From positions 50,381,589 through 50,445,588 of the forward strand of contig NW_020312817.1 in NCBI RefSeq assembly GCF_003265705.1: a stretch of DNA of 64,000 nt. The letters are read 5' to 3'. The DNA comes from Callorhinus ursinus. Taxonomy: Eukaryota > Chordata > Mammalia > Carnivora > Otariidae. A program made the translations under genes and the position numbers. Position 1 is the first letter of the stretch, and each line of letters starts with the position of its first letter. The notes beneath the pieces are model-generated. The model saw only the letters and a program-made list of their open reading frames with translations, made no database searches and was not told where the DNA came from. Of the stretch, positions 1 to 10,810 are shown in pieces.

Positions 1-283
1 AAAAAGAAAAAGAAGAAGATAGCAGGAGAGGAAGAATGAAGGAGAGTAAGTCAGAGGGGTAGACGAACCATGAGAGATGATGGACTCTGAAAAACAAACT
101 GAGGGTTCTAGAGGGGAGGAGGGTAGGGGGATGGGTTAGCCTGGTGATGGGTATTAAAGAGGGCACATTCTGCATGGAGCACTGGGTGTTATGAACAAAC
201 AATGAATCATGGAACACTACATCAAAAACTAATGATGTAATATATGGTGATTAACATAACAATAAAAAAAGGAAAGAAAAGAA
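1..283 (+). repeat. Carnivore LINE-1 3' tail, cut by window edge
   Basis: The sequence runs from an A/G-rich start through AACCATGAGAGATGATGGAC and GGGTTAGCCTGGTGATGGGT to GTGATTAACATAACAATAAA and an A-rich tail. The same block recurs at 1073-1342 and 4735-5077, which identifies it as the 3' UTR end of a carnivore L1 subfamily. It has no coding capacity. Its 5' limit is outside the window. Confidence 0.85.
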
Positions 284-556
284 AACAGTATTTTTGACAA
301 AATGGCTGATCCCAAGTCTGGCGCAAGAAATGCAGAATATGAACCCAGAGCATCCTAAGGAAGGATTGCAAGGAAGCAAGGAAGCTTGCAAGGTAGCTAC
401 TGAAGACGACTAGGATGATGTCAAAAGGAATCAGGAGCTAACTTGAGGAGGCTCCCACTGGCCATAGGACTATGTGAGCTTCAATAATGAGAGTAATTGC
501 AACAATTTGAAGCTCATCAAATATGTCTAAATCTAGGAGTTCGTAATGATACTTTT
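284..556. other. Unassigned A/T-rich sequence, no gene seen
   Basis: No splice-flanked open frame and no repeat I can name with confidence. Together with 798-1056 and 1359-1696 it may be one decayed interspersed element split by younger insertions. Confidence 0.4.
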
Positions 557-570
557 TAAAAACAAGAATT

Positions 571-783
571 TGGGGTGCCTGGGTGGCTCAGTCGTTAAGC
601 GTCTGCCTTCGGCTCAGGTCATGGTCCCAGGGTCCTGGGATCGAGCCCTGCATCGGGCTCCCTCCTCCGCGGGAAGCCTGGTTCTCCCTCTCGCACTCCC
701 CCTGCTTGTGTTCCCTCTCTCACTGTGTCTCTCTCTGTCAAATAAATAAATAAAATCTTAAAAATAAAAATAAAAAAATAAAA
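571..783 (+). repeat. CAN-SINE (tRNA-Lys derived)
   Basis: It has the full SINE order: tRNA-related head, CT-rich body, AATAAATAAAATCTT tail. A perfect 14-bp TSD (TAAAAACAAGAATT) lies at 557-570 and 784-797. The apparent frame across its head is SINE sequence, not a gene. Confidence 0.95.
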
Positions 784-797
784 TAAAAACAAGAATT

Positions 798-1056
798 GGT
801 CACCTTGAGAGTATCATAGGAAACCAATTTAATATCTTGAAACTTATAAATAAATGGAAAAACAATAACATTCATCCTGCCTTTTATATGAACTTCACTG
901 CTGTATAACAAAACAGTGGATGAGGAGGAAATGTGTTTTTATAAAGTATTCCCACAAAAAATGAAATAGAAATGATACAATATCATGGTAGAATATCAGC
1001 ATTTGGCAACTCCCCCGTGAATAATAGGTATGTCATTATGCATCTGCTAAGATCAC
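798..1056. other. Unassigned sequence, no gene seen
   Basis: A/T-rich sequence between a SINE and an L1 tail. No supported feature. Confidence 0.4.
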
Positions 1057-1072
1057 AAAAAAATGGCAACCA

Positions 1073-1342
1073 AGAAGATAACAGGAGAGGAAGAAAAGGG
1101 GAGTACGTCAGAGGGGGAGACGAACCATGAGAGATGATGGACTCTGAAAAACAAACTGAGGGTTCTAGAGGGTAGGGGGGTGGGGGGATGGGTTAGCCTG
1201 GTGATGGGTATTGAGGAGGGCACGTTCTGCATGGAGCACTGGGTGTTATGAACAAACAATGAATCATGGAACACTGCATCAAAAACTAATGATGTAATAT
1301 ATGGTGATTAACATAACAATAAAAAAAAGAAAAACTAAAAAA
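1073..1342 (+). repeat. 5'-truncated carnivore LINE-1 tail with TSD
   Basis: About 270 bp of the same L1 3' end as at 1-283. It is bounded by a perfect 16-bp TSD (AAAAAAATGGCAACCA) at 1057-1072 and 1343-1358, so this is an independent, target-primed insertion. Confidence 0.93.
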
Positions 1343-1358
1343 AAAAAAATGGCAACCA

Positions 1359-1696
1359 GACAATGTGTACTTCCCGTCTTGCTATATAATATTTAGTGTT
1401 TTGCCAAAGAGATTGTACCTGTTGTTTGATCCATCATCTGGATCAGCTGTCTATTTGCAAGAACTACAGAACACAGAGGAACACACTGAACTGCACCAAG
1501 ACTATTTAAGTAACAAAATCCAGCCTGTGGCTCAAAAAGCCTGTAAGCAAAAATAAGGATGCAGGAAGAGCCTAGAGATTAAAAGATACTTACATGATAT
1601 ATGCTTAAATGGGTAAGAGTAAACTATGGTGTCTAGGAATGCACATTTGGGTAATAAAACTATAAAGAAGAAAAATGCAAGGAAGTAGTCACTATA
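1359..1696. other. Unassigned sequence, no gene seen
   Basis: Contains a 63-codon open frame that starts inside the L1 target-site copy. It shows no recognisable protein signature and I treat it as chance. Confidence 0.4.
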
Positions 1697-1710
1697 AAAG
1701 TCAGGTCTAT

Positions 1711-1909
1711 GCGGTGCCTGGGTGGCTCAGTCAGTTAAGTGTCTACCTTCAGCTCAGGTCATGATCTCAGGGTCCTGGGATAGAGCCCTGCATCAGGCTC
1801 CCTGCTCAGTGGGAAGTCTGCTCCTCCCTCTCCCTCTGTTCTCTCCCCTACTTTTGCTCTCTCGCTTGCTCTCACTCTATCTCAAATAAATAAATAAAAT
1901 CTTAGAAAA
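1711..1909 (+). repeat. CAN-SINE
   Basis: Typical head and tail, flanked by near-identical direct repeats AAAAGTCAGGTCTA (about 1696-1709) and AAAAGTCGGGTCTA (about 1910-1923). The single mismatch suggests moderate age. Confidence 0.93.
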
Positions 1910-1923
1910 AAAAGTCGGGTCTA

Positions 1924-2132
1924 ACAAGCGGTTACTTGGGAGAGGAGGGCACATGTGATTGGGATGGGGTACATGGAAGGGGCTTCTAGAATAACTGGCA
2001 AAGCTCTCTTTTTTAATCTGGATGGTGTTCACCTTTGAATAATTCAGTAAGTTATGTGTTTTATTTGTGTGGTGTCCTGCAATGATGTTTTATCTTAGAA
2101 TAAAAATATATATTTAAAAAATTTCTTATACC
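1924..2132 (+). repeat. Old L1M-like 3' end
   Basis: The run of GGGCACATG..., GGATGGTGTTCACC..., TTATGTGTTTTATTTGTG and a terminal AATAAAAATATATA tail resembles ancient mammalian L1M 3' ends. Recognised by memory only; exact subfamily not resolved. Confidence 0.45.
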
Positions 2133-2252
2133 CCAGTCACACCTCAGACCAATTGAATCACGTATTCTGGAGGTGAGACCCAGGCATCAGTATTCTTTAA
2201 AGCTCCCTGGTGATTCTAAAATGTAGCCAAGTTTGAAAACCAGTGTGTAAAA
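2133..2252 (+). repeat. MER5-like DNA transposon fragment (hAT-Charlie)
   Basis: Diverged match to the MER5 pattern: GAATCAC, GGAGGTGAGACCC, GGCATCAGTATT, CTCCCTGGTGATTCTAA, TTTGAAAACCAGTG. A better-preserved copy is at 7608-7850. Confidence 0.55.
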
Positions 2253-2880
2253 GGAATGGCACTTCACTGTGCTCAGTACCAGGGGCCTGGGTTCCAGTTT
2301 CCACATAGCCACCAATACAGTGGTATGAACTGGAGCAAGTCTTCTAAACTCTCTGGACCATAGGAGCTCGTCTGTATGTTGTATGGTGAACACAGTTTAC
2401 TTACCAAAAATCAGGATTGGACAGGCTGATTTTTTAAGTCCCTTTGAGTTCTAGAGCCTGATAATCTAAATAAAAAGAAACAGAAATTGTATTTGAACCA
2501 TTTAATGGTATAAACCTTCTAACAGTTGTGTATATGATATGCTTTCACCTATGCATCCATATGAAAAACGGGTGTGTGTGCACGTGTGTGCGTGTGCATG
2601 TGTGGATGTGTGCGTGTGTGTGTGAGTGTGTTTAGAGTCCTGGCATGAGAAAGAATTCACCATAGATGGTTTAATGAAGAGATTTAATGAAGGAGTGATA
2701 CACAGAGGTGTGGGCAGGATTACAGTACTCAGACTCACAGCAGTGAAGAGCTGTGACCCCACCATACCGAAGCTGAAGAACAAGAAGAATAAAGGTTTAC
2801 TGGAGCCCAGCAAGAGCTGGAGCTGTTGTTGTCTGAGGGTACAGCCATTGACCCTGGGTCCGTTCTCTTGTATAGCTGTC
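2253..2880. other. Unassigned stretch with a TG-rich microsatellite
   Basis: An imperfect (TG)n/(GTGC) tract lies at about 2573-2631. The flanking sequence is unassigned. Apparent frames on both strands cross the tract and are not credible genes. Confidence 0.5.
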
Positions 2881-2889
2881 TAGATGACT

Positions 2890-3170
2890 AGACCACAATG
2901 CATTTGTCCATTCTACTGTTACTTGAGTTATTTGCAAATTTTCGTTCTCATAAATATTGTTGCTAAGAATATTCTCAGACATGCTTCTTGATGAACATAT
3001 ACATGCCTTTCTGTTGAATATATATGTAGGAGTGGAATTGCTGGGTCGTAGCACATATGAATCTTCAACGTGGACTGCCAAACTCTTTTTCAAAGTGCAG
3101 GTACCAATTTACATTCTTACTAACAGTGTGTAAAAATTCCTTTTGCTCCACAGTCTCATCAACATCTGCT
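2890..3170 (-). repeat. Old LINE-1 fragment
   Basis: On the + strand it reads as reverse L1: GGAGTGGAATTGCTGGGTC, GACTGCCAAACTCTTTTTCAAAG, then TTTACATTCTTAC and CTCATCAACATCTGCTA. This is a familiar motif series of old mammalian L1 in antisense. Confidence 0.6.
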
Positions 3171-3690
3171 AAAGAAGAAAGACAGAGTGGGAGGATCTAT
3201 ACAATTAGATATAAGCATTTATTATAAAACTATGGTGATTGAGACAGTGTGGTCTTGGTGAAAGGATAGATAAATCAACCAATGAGAAGAGTAGAGAGTC
3301 TAGAAACGTCCCACACATATATTTAAAACACTGAATTAATGATGAAGGTAGCACTGCAGAGCAGTAGAAAAGAGGGAGTCTTTTCAGTAGATGATACTGA
3401 GTCAGTGGAATGTACCTGCCCAGGAAAAGAAACTTGACCCCACCTCACACCATACCCAAGAATCATTTCCAGGTGGCTTGCCGAGGTACATGTGAAAGGT
3501 GAGACAATACAGATTGAAAAGAAAGCAAAGGGAGAATATCTTCCTGACCTTGGGCAAATTCTTGAACAGGACACAAAAAGCACCTTTGCTAAGAAGGAAA
3601 ATATTAATAAATTGGATTCGGTTAAAATTGGGGATTGTTGTTCACTAAATGACACACTAAAAAATACTAGCAAAGATACTTGTAACACAT

Positions 3691-4129
3691 TGTCTCAGCT
3701 CAGACTGCTGTAACAGAATACCATAGACTAGAAGGCTTAAACAGTAAACATTTATTTCTCACAGTTCTGGAGAGTGGGTAGTCCAAGATCAAGGTAACTG
3801 CACATTTGCTGTCTGGTGAGGGTCCGCTTCCTGGTTAACACACTGCATGTCTTCTTCTTTTTTTTTTTTTAATTAATTTTTTTTTGATGTAGTGCTCCAT
3901 GATTCATTGTTTGAGTACAACACCCAGTGCTCCATATCTTCTTGCTGTGTCTTCATTTGGCAGAAGTGGGGGAGAGAACTCTCTGGGGCTTCTTTTATAA
4001 GTACTCGAATCCTATTCATGACAGCGCCTTCCTCATGACCTATTCACCTCCAGAGGCTCCACCATCATGTTGGGGGTTAGGATTTCCACATATAAATTTA
4101 GGGAGGACACAAATATTCAGGTCATAACA
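3691..4129 (-). repeat. MaLR (MLT1/MST-like) solo LTR with 5-bp TSD
   Basis: Reverse orientation of a mammalian ERVL-MaLR LTR: TGTCTCAGCTCAGACTGCTG, AATACCATAGACTAGAAGGC, TTTATTTCTCACAGTTCTGG, and later GGGTTAGGATTTCCACATAT. It starts TG, ends CA, and is flanked by CACAT at 3686-3690 and 4130-4134. It is old, non-coding, and interrupted by an L1 fragment. Confidence 0.8.
3857..3933 (-). repeat. 77-bp carnivore LINE-1 3' terminus inside the LTR
   Basis: It starts with a T-rich tract. Read in reverse complement it ends in the L1 tail motif (ATGGAGCACTGGGTGTTG, AACAATGAATCATGGAGCAC). Direct repeats ATGTCTTCTT (3847-3856) and ATATCTTCTT (3934-3943) mark the insertion. Confidence 0.8.
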
Positions 4130-4734
4130 CACATATAACTGACAAAGGACTCTTATCCGGGTTACAGAAAGAACCCTTAGAATGAAAAAGATAGCAATCC
4201 GGTGGGACATTGATCAAGAGACTTGAATAAGCACTTCACAAAAGAAAATAGCCAAATAGTCAAAAATATTCAAATGTTAAAAAGGGCACAATCTCTTACA
4301 AAATATAACAATGAGATATTACCTCACACCCACCAGCACGGATAAAATTAAAATGACTGACAATATAGGGTTGGAGAGAATATGGAGCAATGAGAACTCT
4401 CACACATATAAATTGATACAATCCCTTTAGAAGTGAAAATAAATTGAAAGTTGAAAATATACCATGACTCAGCAATTTTACTCCTATGCCTATATTCCAG
4501 AAATGCATACATCTGTGCTCCAAAAAACATGTCGAAGAATGTTCATGAGCACTATTTTTCTTAATAGACAAGAATGGAAATAACTCAACTGTCCATTAAT
4601 AAAATCAACAAATAAGTTACGGTATACTCATGCAATGGAATAGTACACAACAATTAATATGAACAAACCAACACTACAACAATGACTCAATCTCATAATG
4701 TTGAATGAAGTCATCCATAAAATAATACATACTG

Positions 4735-5077
4735 AATCACAGACCTGTACCTCTGAAACAAATAATACATTATATGTTAAAAAAAAAAAAAGAAGAAGAA
4801 GATAGCAGGAAGGGAAGAATGAAGGGGGGAATCGGAGGGGGAGACAAACCATGAGAGACGATGGACTCTGAGAGGCAAACTGAGGGTTCTAGAGGGGAGG
4901 GGGTGGGGGGATGGGTTAGCCTGGTGATGGGTATTAAAGAGGGCACGTTCTGCGTGGAGCACTGGGTGTTATACGCAAACAATGAATCATGGAACACTGC
5001 ATCAAAAACTAAAGATGTAATGTATGGTGATTAACATAACATAATAAAATTTAAAAAATCAAGATAGAAAAAAAAAT
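4735..5077 (+). repeat. Carnivore LINE-1 tail carrying a SINE in its A-tail
   Basis: Begins AATCACAGACCTGTACCTCTG, passes an A-rich island, then the standard L1 tail. The TSD ATAAAATAATACATACTG lies at 4717-4734 and, beyond the attached SINE, at 5275-5292. The SINE therefore landed within or together with the L1 poly(A). Confidence 0.88.
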
Positions 5078-5078
5078 A

Positions 5079-5274
5079 GGGCGCCTGGGTGGCTCAGTTG
5101 GTTAGGCGACTGCCTTCGGCTCAGGTCATGATCCCAGAGTGCCGGGATCGAGTCCCGCATCGGGCTCCCTGCTCGGCGGGGAGTCTGCTTCTCCCTCTGA
5201 TCCTCTTCCCTCTCATGCTCTCTGTCTCTCATTCTCTCTCTCTCTCAAATAAATAAATAAAATCTTTAAAAAAA
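5079..5274 (+). repeat. CAN-SINE in the poly(A) of an L1
   Basis: Intact SINE of the GTTGGTTAGGCGACTGCC subtype. It has no TSD of its own apart from A-rich sequence; the 18-bp repeat outside belongs to the joint L1+SINE unit. Confidence 0.92.
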
Positions 5275-5554
5275 ATAAAATAATACATACTGTAGGATTC
5301 CATGAATATAAAGTGCAAACACAGGCAATAATACTCTATGGTGCTAGATATCAGAACAGCCATTAAGACTGGAGAAGAGGGAAAGAGTAGTGGTGATTGG
5401 AGGGACAAAAGTGGGTTTCGGGGATGCTGCTATTGTTCTATTTCTTGAGGTGGGAAGTATTTCCTGGGGATATTTATTTTTTTATCAAGCTATATATTTA
5501 TAATTTCTGCATTTTGTATGTATGTTTTACCTCAATTACAATCTTCTTAATGAA

Positions 5555-6190
5555 AAACATGTATGTGCAACAATGTTCATCATTGCATCGTCCATAATGT
5601 TATTGGATTCATCAATTATGGCATTAGTTAAATAAATTAGGGTACATCCATGAAATGAAATACTTTGTTGTCATTTAAAATAATGTCTATGGGGTGCCTG
5701 GGTGGCCCAGATGGTTAAGCGTCTGCCTTCGGCTCAGGTCGTGATCCCAGAGTTCTGGGATCGAGCCCCACATCGGGCTCCCTGCTGAGCAGGGAGCCTG
5801 CTTCTCCCTCTCCCTCTGCCTCTCCCCCCTTCATGCTCTCTCTCTCTCTCTCTGTATCTCTGTGTCTCAAATGAATAAATAAAATTTTTTAAAAAATAAA
5901 TAAGATAAAATAATGTCTATGGAAGATTTTCAGACATTCTGCTCAGTGAAAAAAGCAGGTTACAAAAAAGTATATTCAGTACATATCCATTTGTTTAAAC
6001 AAATGTATGTATACGTGTTTCTGGTGTATGTGTGTGTGCGCTCTCAAACTAAATCCTGGAAGGATGCACTCCAAAATATTAGTAACAGTTGTCTCTGAGT
6101 AGTGAAATTACAAGGTTTTTTTTTAACTTGCTGAATTCTTTGACTTTTCTACAATAAACATGTTCTACTAATGATTTTAAAATGTTTTTT
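5555..6190 (+). repeat. Old L1M-like 3' end, split by a SINE
   Basis: Motifs GCAACAATGTTCATCATTGC, ATTAGGGTACATCCATGAAATG, then after the SINE AAAAAGCAGGTTACAAAAAAG and a terminal ACAATAAACATGTTCTACT, as in ancient L1M 3' ends. Family by memory. Confidence 0.5.
5693..5906 (+). repeat. CAN-SINE
   Basis: Full-length element with a perfect 16-bp TSD AAAATAATGTCTATGG at 5677-5692 and 5907-5922. The preserved TSD indicates a relatively young insertion. Confidence 0.95.
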
Positions 6191-6472
6191 AAAAATAAAA
6201 AAATCTATTCAGAGCTTTGTTTGCATTCCATTAAATATTCTTTTGTATATTCCCTGATTCTATCAAAGTAATCTTTTATTCTCCCTATGGTATCTGAATC
6301 AGGCAGAATGGCAAAATCAATCTGCTACGTAAAACATTAAACTAAAAGTCTGGAATGGCTTCGGTTAGAACTTTCCTGTTGTATGATCTTGTTTCTCCCA
6401 CCTAATCTTTCCAAATTCAATACTCTCCTCCCAGTGTCCTGCTGGAACTTAGATTTAAAATTGTTCTGTTTG
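6191..6472. other. Unassigned sequence, no gene seen
   Basis: A/T-rich, with no recognisable repeat or coding signature. Confidence 0.4.
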
Positions 6473-6690
6473 GGGGCGCCTGGGTGGCTCAGTCGGTTAA
6501 GCGTCTGCCTTCGCCTCAGGTCGTGATGTCAGGGTCCTGGGATCCAGCCCCGAGTTGGGCTCCCTGCTCAGTGGGGAGCCTGCTTCTCTCTCTCCCTCTG
6601 CCTCCCTCCTACCCCCCATTCATGCTTTTGCTCGCTCTCTCTGTCTCTCTCTCAAATAAATAAAATCTTAAAACTAAATAAAATCTTTCC
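6473..6690 (+). repeat. CAN-SINE
   Basis: Full SINE with a normal head (GTCGGTTAAGCGTCTGCC) and an AAATAAATAAAATCTT tail. I could not identify a convincing TSD. Confidence 0.92.
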
Positions 6691-6794
6691 ATTTCTGGGC
6701 ATATTTTCTCAGTGTTTGGATTTTTGCTTTTTTTCTATTAGAAACACAGCCAACAAAATCTCCAGACATAAACCAGGGTAGGTGGCCTATTCTT

Positions 6795-7000
6795 AAAAAA
6801 GTGATAATAATCACACTAGACCTCATGTATGAAGTACCTACTATTTGTTAGATACAGTGCTGAATGTTTAACATGAACGAATCCTTACAACCCTAAGAAG
6901 TAGGTTTCTTTATATCTATTTTACAGATGAAGTAACTGAAGCTAAAAAATGTTAAGCAACTTGGCCAAGGTCACCTGGTTAGTAAGGGGCAAAGACAAGA
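6795..7000 (+). repeat. MIR
   Basis: The tRNA-SINE core is recognisable: TATTTGTTAGATACAGTGCTG, TTTTACAGATGAAGTAACTGAAG, AAGCAACTTGGCCAAGGTCAC, GTTAGTAAGGGGC. Confidence 0.75.
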
Positions 7001-7607
7001 TCCAAAAGGGTAAAGGCCATGAGGAGGATGGATCTGTAAAACTGTCCAGGGTAGAGACTCATAGTGAACACCTTGGCTGTACAAATCTTCAGCACCTGAC
7101 AGTCCCTTCCTATGGAAATAAATCCGATATTGGGACAGTGAGGGTAAAAATGTCAGGAATGAATCATCAGAAGAATCTGGAATCTCTGGGAGTCTCTAGT
7201 TGTCTTTGACACTGGAGGCCCCACTCCACATCAAAGGGTGCCCACCTCTTGACTGGACAGGATGAGACCCTGAAAACTCTGCTTTGAACTACCAAGACAG
7301 CCCCCCCCCGACTTTAACTACTACTTGCCAGCCTCCCATTTCTCCTTCCTCTGGGTTGGTCCAGAGGGAGCATTTAGCAGGCAGTGAGGACTGAGATGTC
7401 AGTTTGGATGACTGCATCAGGCTATCATCCACAGTACCAGGGACATTCATGCTGACCAGTAAGTGCCAGAAAATGTCCAAGGCTTTGCCTAAACATTTAG
7501 GCACTGTGGCAGAGCCATTCAAATATGAGTTGGAAGTACCCCCAGAGAGGTCACCACATGTTAAATGGTTACTTTAATCGGGAGTGGCAAGCTAGAAGTC
7601 AGAGGCC
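7001..7607. other. Low-repeat stretch, no gene seen
   Basis: Contains a short C homopolymer at about 7302-7311. An antisense 77-codon frame (7289-7522) has no family signature, flanking splice sites or Kozak context that would support a gene. Confidence 0.45.
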
Positions 7608-7850
7608 TACGGTAATGGGTCTCAAACTTGAGCTTGCATCAGAAGCATTTGGAGAACTTGGTAAAACACAGTTTGCTGACCTTTATCCCAACAGTTTCTG
7701 ATTCAGTAGGTCTGAGGTGGGACCCAGTGATTTACATTTTCACAAGTTCCCAGCTGATATTGAGGCAGCTGGTCCAGGACCACACTCTGATTTTAGTGTA
7801 TGTGCTGCCGAAGCGAGCACACAGGACCATACTTTGAGAACCATCGGCCA
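7608..7850 (+). repeat. MER5A-like element
   Basis: Clear MER5A order: GTCTCAAACTTGAGC, GCATCAGAAGCATTTGG, TTTCTGATTCAGTAGGTCTG, CACAAGTTCCCAGCTGAT, CTTTGAGAACCATC. A roughly 46-bp extra segment near its 3' end sits between AGGACCACACT and AGGACCATACT, suggesting a small duplication or insertion. Confidence 0.75.
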
Positions 7851-8081
7851 AAGAGATTGGTACACTAGACCACAGCGGTATGGTTTTCTTAGCTCATAAT
7901 GGCAGCCCTTTCCTTCATGGCCAGAAGGAGGAGGGAGATTTTAGGGGCGCTGAACTGGTTCAGACAGGGCAGAGGAAAGGCCAGGACAGTCCTGCCAAGA
8001 GGTGGAAATCATGGGAACCACATGGAGAGGGTTGTAGCTATTCTTTTTTGTCTTCCTGATGTCCAACAGATAAGTATTGAT

Positions 8082-8126
<45 letters not shown>

Positions 8127-9726
8127 TTACCAAAGACAAGTATTAATTTCTTGGAGATAGCACAGCCTAAATTTATATTGCAGAAGAAAAAAATTTTCCT
8201 TAATGCCACATACAATGAATGACAGCCCTTTGCTCGAGAGTACCTGAGCACTCTCCCTCCCTCAACCTTTCCTCACTCTCTGCAAACCGCTAGTGTGCTG
8301 GGCCCAAGATTAGGGCCCATTATTAAACTCTATGCCTCTTCCTAGCCACTGCTTATCTACACAAAGAACTGTCTTTGGACTTGCCCTTTCTCTTAACCTT
8401 CAACCAAATCAAATTATCAGCCAAGACCTATCTTCCCTCTCTGACAGTGGAAGAGAGGGTGAGAAAGGGTGTTTCCTCTTCAAATTACATAACCAATTTC
8501 TTCTTGATTGACATTTTAAATAATTTTTATTTCCTTTTCTAAATCTGTACTCTGTTCTGTCATAAGTGTTTTGCTATTTCAATCCATCTCAAACTGGTTT
8601 TGGAAGTAGGTGAATTCTAAGGAATCAACTAAAAATAAGTAAACATCTAGATTCATAACTTCCCTGTGTCTTATATGCTTACAAGCTGGGTAAGAACTAC
8701 AGTGAGATCATGAAGGGGTTGATCAATAGTGAGAATTGAAGGATTCCAGTGTCCATGGGGTCAAGAATCGCTGGAACGGGTTACCAGAGCAAGCGCAGTG
8801 TAAGGATGAGAGGGGGTAGTCAAAGAAAGGGGTGCTTGAAATCAAGATGTTGGAGGTGCACAGAAGCCAATGATGACTGATATTTAGACATCTGTACTTT
8901 GACCTGTCACTGGTTCCTAGCTTCTATCATTCTTGTAGCAAATGAAGTTTCCCAAAGCTGCTCAGGTCACGTTTGATTCTACTGATACACTGGGGACTAA
9001 AGCAAATGTTCTCTAGAATGGGTGCTTCAGAGAAAAGTGTCTTCAAAGAAAGTGATTATGGGAGATCTGTGGGTCTTCCCAGCTAACCTTTGTGAGAAGG
9101 GAGACTCCGGATGTAAGCCTTATTTACGGTCATATGGTTGCTTTTCTACTATAGCATAATGCAACTTCCCACTTCCCACGCACCAGCTCTGTAGTAGTGC
9201 TGGCACTGAAAATCTTTAGAACTATTATCATGGTTTCATGGGCACCTCTCGTTGGGTCCCTTGGACAATTGAAGAGAAAGCGCCTGGAGGAAAATTAGAG
9301 CTCTAATTATGCATTGGCCTGCTGAGATAATGCTCGTAGGCACACTTTTCCATGCTTAAATCAGAGGCACACCATGGAAAGGAGAGATTTCTGTTCTTGC
9401 CTCTTTGAAAGTGGCTTTTCTGTCCCTAAATTATCTGTCCCAAGAGACTCTCTGTGAGTTCAGTAAAACTGCATCATGAGGAGTTTTTTTTTTTATTTGA
9501 AAATTACTCAGCTTCAGAGAACCTAAAAATGAAGTTGTGTTAGTAATTGTCATCACACTAAGGCAGTTTGCATTTCTTCAGCAAGCATATAGGCACAGCA
9601 GGTAAGAGCCACTGAAAACAAGATTTTTCTCTCCAAAATCTGCTCCTTTTACCACGGAACTTCCATTAGTTCTGAGACCACTACAACTGGATTCATTTGT
9701 CCCATTATTTCCTTGAAAGCAATGAT
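7851..9726. other. Low-repeat intergenic sequence with one CA microsatellite
   Basis: No coding exon supported. A CA tract lies at 8084-8126. The 9230-9480 part is repeat-free with homeodomain/POU-like words (see findings). Confidence 0.5.
8084..8126. repeat. (CA)n microsatellite
   Basis: About 21 uninterrupted CA units. The length predicts polymorphism. Confidence 0.97.
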
Positions 9727-9952
9727 ACATTTTTATTTTTTAATTGATTTATTTATGTTTTAATTAATTTACTTTGGAGGGAGAGAGGGCACAAGTGGGA
9801 GGGGCAGAGGGAGAGGGAAAGAGAGAATCTCAAGCAGACTCTATGCTGAGCTCAAAGCCGGACCTGGGGTTCCATCTCATGACCCCGAGATCATGGTCTG
9901 CGCTGCAATCAAGAGTCGGCCACTTAACGGACTGAGCCACCCAGGTGTCCCT
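9727..9952 (-). repeat. Diverged CAN-SINE
   Basis: Reverse orientation, with degenerate ATTTATTTATG tail and CT-body, ending CTGAGCCACCCAGGTGTCCC. The short TSD CAATGAT lies at 9720-9726 and 9953-9959. The older AAGAGTCGGCCACTTAACGG type is present near the head. Confidence 0.88.
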
Positions 9953-10039
9953 CAATGATTTATTTTTATAAAAGTAATGTTCCTTACTTTTAAATCCCTG
10001 AGTAATATATAAAAGCAACAAATTACCCTACATTGCACA

Positions 10040-10365
10040 CATTTGGTGAACATCATTCTAGATCGATTTCTATGAATATATGCAGGTTTTCATAACAGTT
10101 TTATGAAAATATAACTCACAGGCCATACAATTCACCCTTTCTAAGTGTACAAATTGTCATTTTTAGTATTTTGACAGAATTGTGCAATCACTACAACTAT
10201 CTAATTTTAGAACATTTTCATCACCCCAGAAAGAAACCTGATACCCATTAGCAATCACTCTCCACTTCCCTCTACCTCCAGCCCCCGGAAACCATAAATC
10301 TACTTCTTGTCTCTATGGATTTGCCTATTCTGGACATATACACATGGAATCAATTATTAGATTCT
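10040..10365 (-). repeat. Old LINE-1 fragment (antisense)
   Basis: Contains the well-known reverse L1M string: TTCACCCTTTCTAAGTGTAC, TTGTGCAATCACTACAAC, AACATTTTCATCACCCCAG, GGATTTGCCTATTCTGGAC. Related sequence recurs near 61.4-61.8 kb. Confidence 0.7.
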
Positions 10366-10478
10366 AACACCACCCCTTACTAGCTATGAGACCTTGGGCA
10401 AATTACTTGTTTTATCTGAACCTTAGTTTTTCCACCTGTAAAATGGGATTATACTGCCTACTTTAAAGACTTGTAAGG

Positions 10479-10669
10479 GGGCTAACGGGTGGCTCAGTCA
10501 GTTAAGCTGCTGACTCTTGATTGCGTCTCAGGTCATGATCTCAGGGTCATGAGATCCAGTTCCACCTCAGGCTCCACACTCAGCTGGGAGTCAGCTTGAG
10601 ATTCTTTCCCTCTGCCCTTCCCAACCTCTCCCACCTCTCTAAAATAAATAGATAAATCTTAAAAAAAAA
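10479..10669 (+). repeat. Older CAN-SINE inside MIR
   Basis: Diverged head with the CTGACTCTTGATTGCG variant. TSD AAAGACTTGTAAGG at 10465-10478 and AAAGACTTATAAGG at 10670-10683. Confidence 0.9.
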
Positions 10670-10705
10670 AAAGACTTATAAGGATCATTTGGAATAACAC
10701 ATGTA

Positions 10706-10810
10706 AATTGAGCACTGGGTGATGTATGGAAGTGTTGAATCACTATACTGTACACCTGAAACTCATATGACACAGTATGTTAACTAGAATTAAAAACTTT
10801 TTAAAGAGGA
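10706..10810 (+). repeat. Short carnivore LINE-1 3' tail inside MIR
   Basis: About 105 bp: GAGCACTGGGTGATGTATGG, TGTACACCTGAAACTCATATG, GTATGTTAACTAGAATTAAA. Direct repeats AATAACACATGTA (10693-10705) and AATAACATGTA (10811-10821) flank it. Confidence 0.78.

Larger units (their letters stand above)
3178..5535 (+). repeat. Old L1M copy, host of three later insertions
   Basis: L1 ORF2-end and 3' motifs appear in order (AATGACACACTAAAAAATACTAG, ACAAAGGACTCTTATCC, CACTTCACAAAAGAAAATAG, GGAATAGTACACAACAATTAA, AAAGTGCAAACACAGGCAAT). They are split by an LTR at 3691-4129 and by an L1 tail plus SINE at 4735-5274. It is riddled with stops and has no coding potential. Confidence 0.65.

Noticed and set aside
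8084..8126. CRISPR-like or tandem functional array
   Set aside because: Simple (CA)n microsatellite; no spacers. Same for 26726-26772 and 36161-36198.
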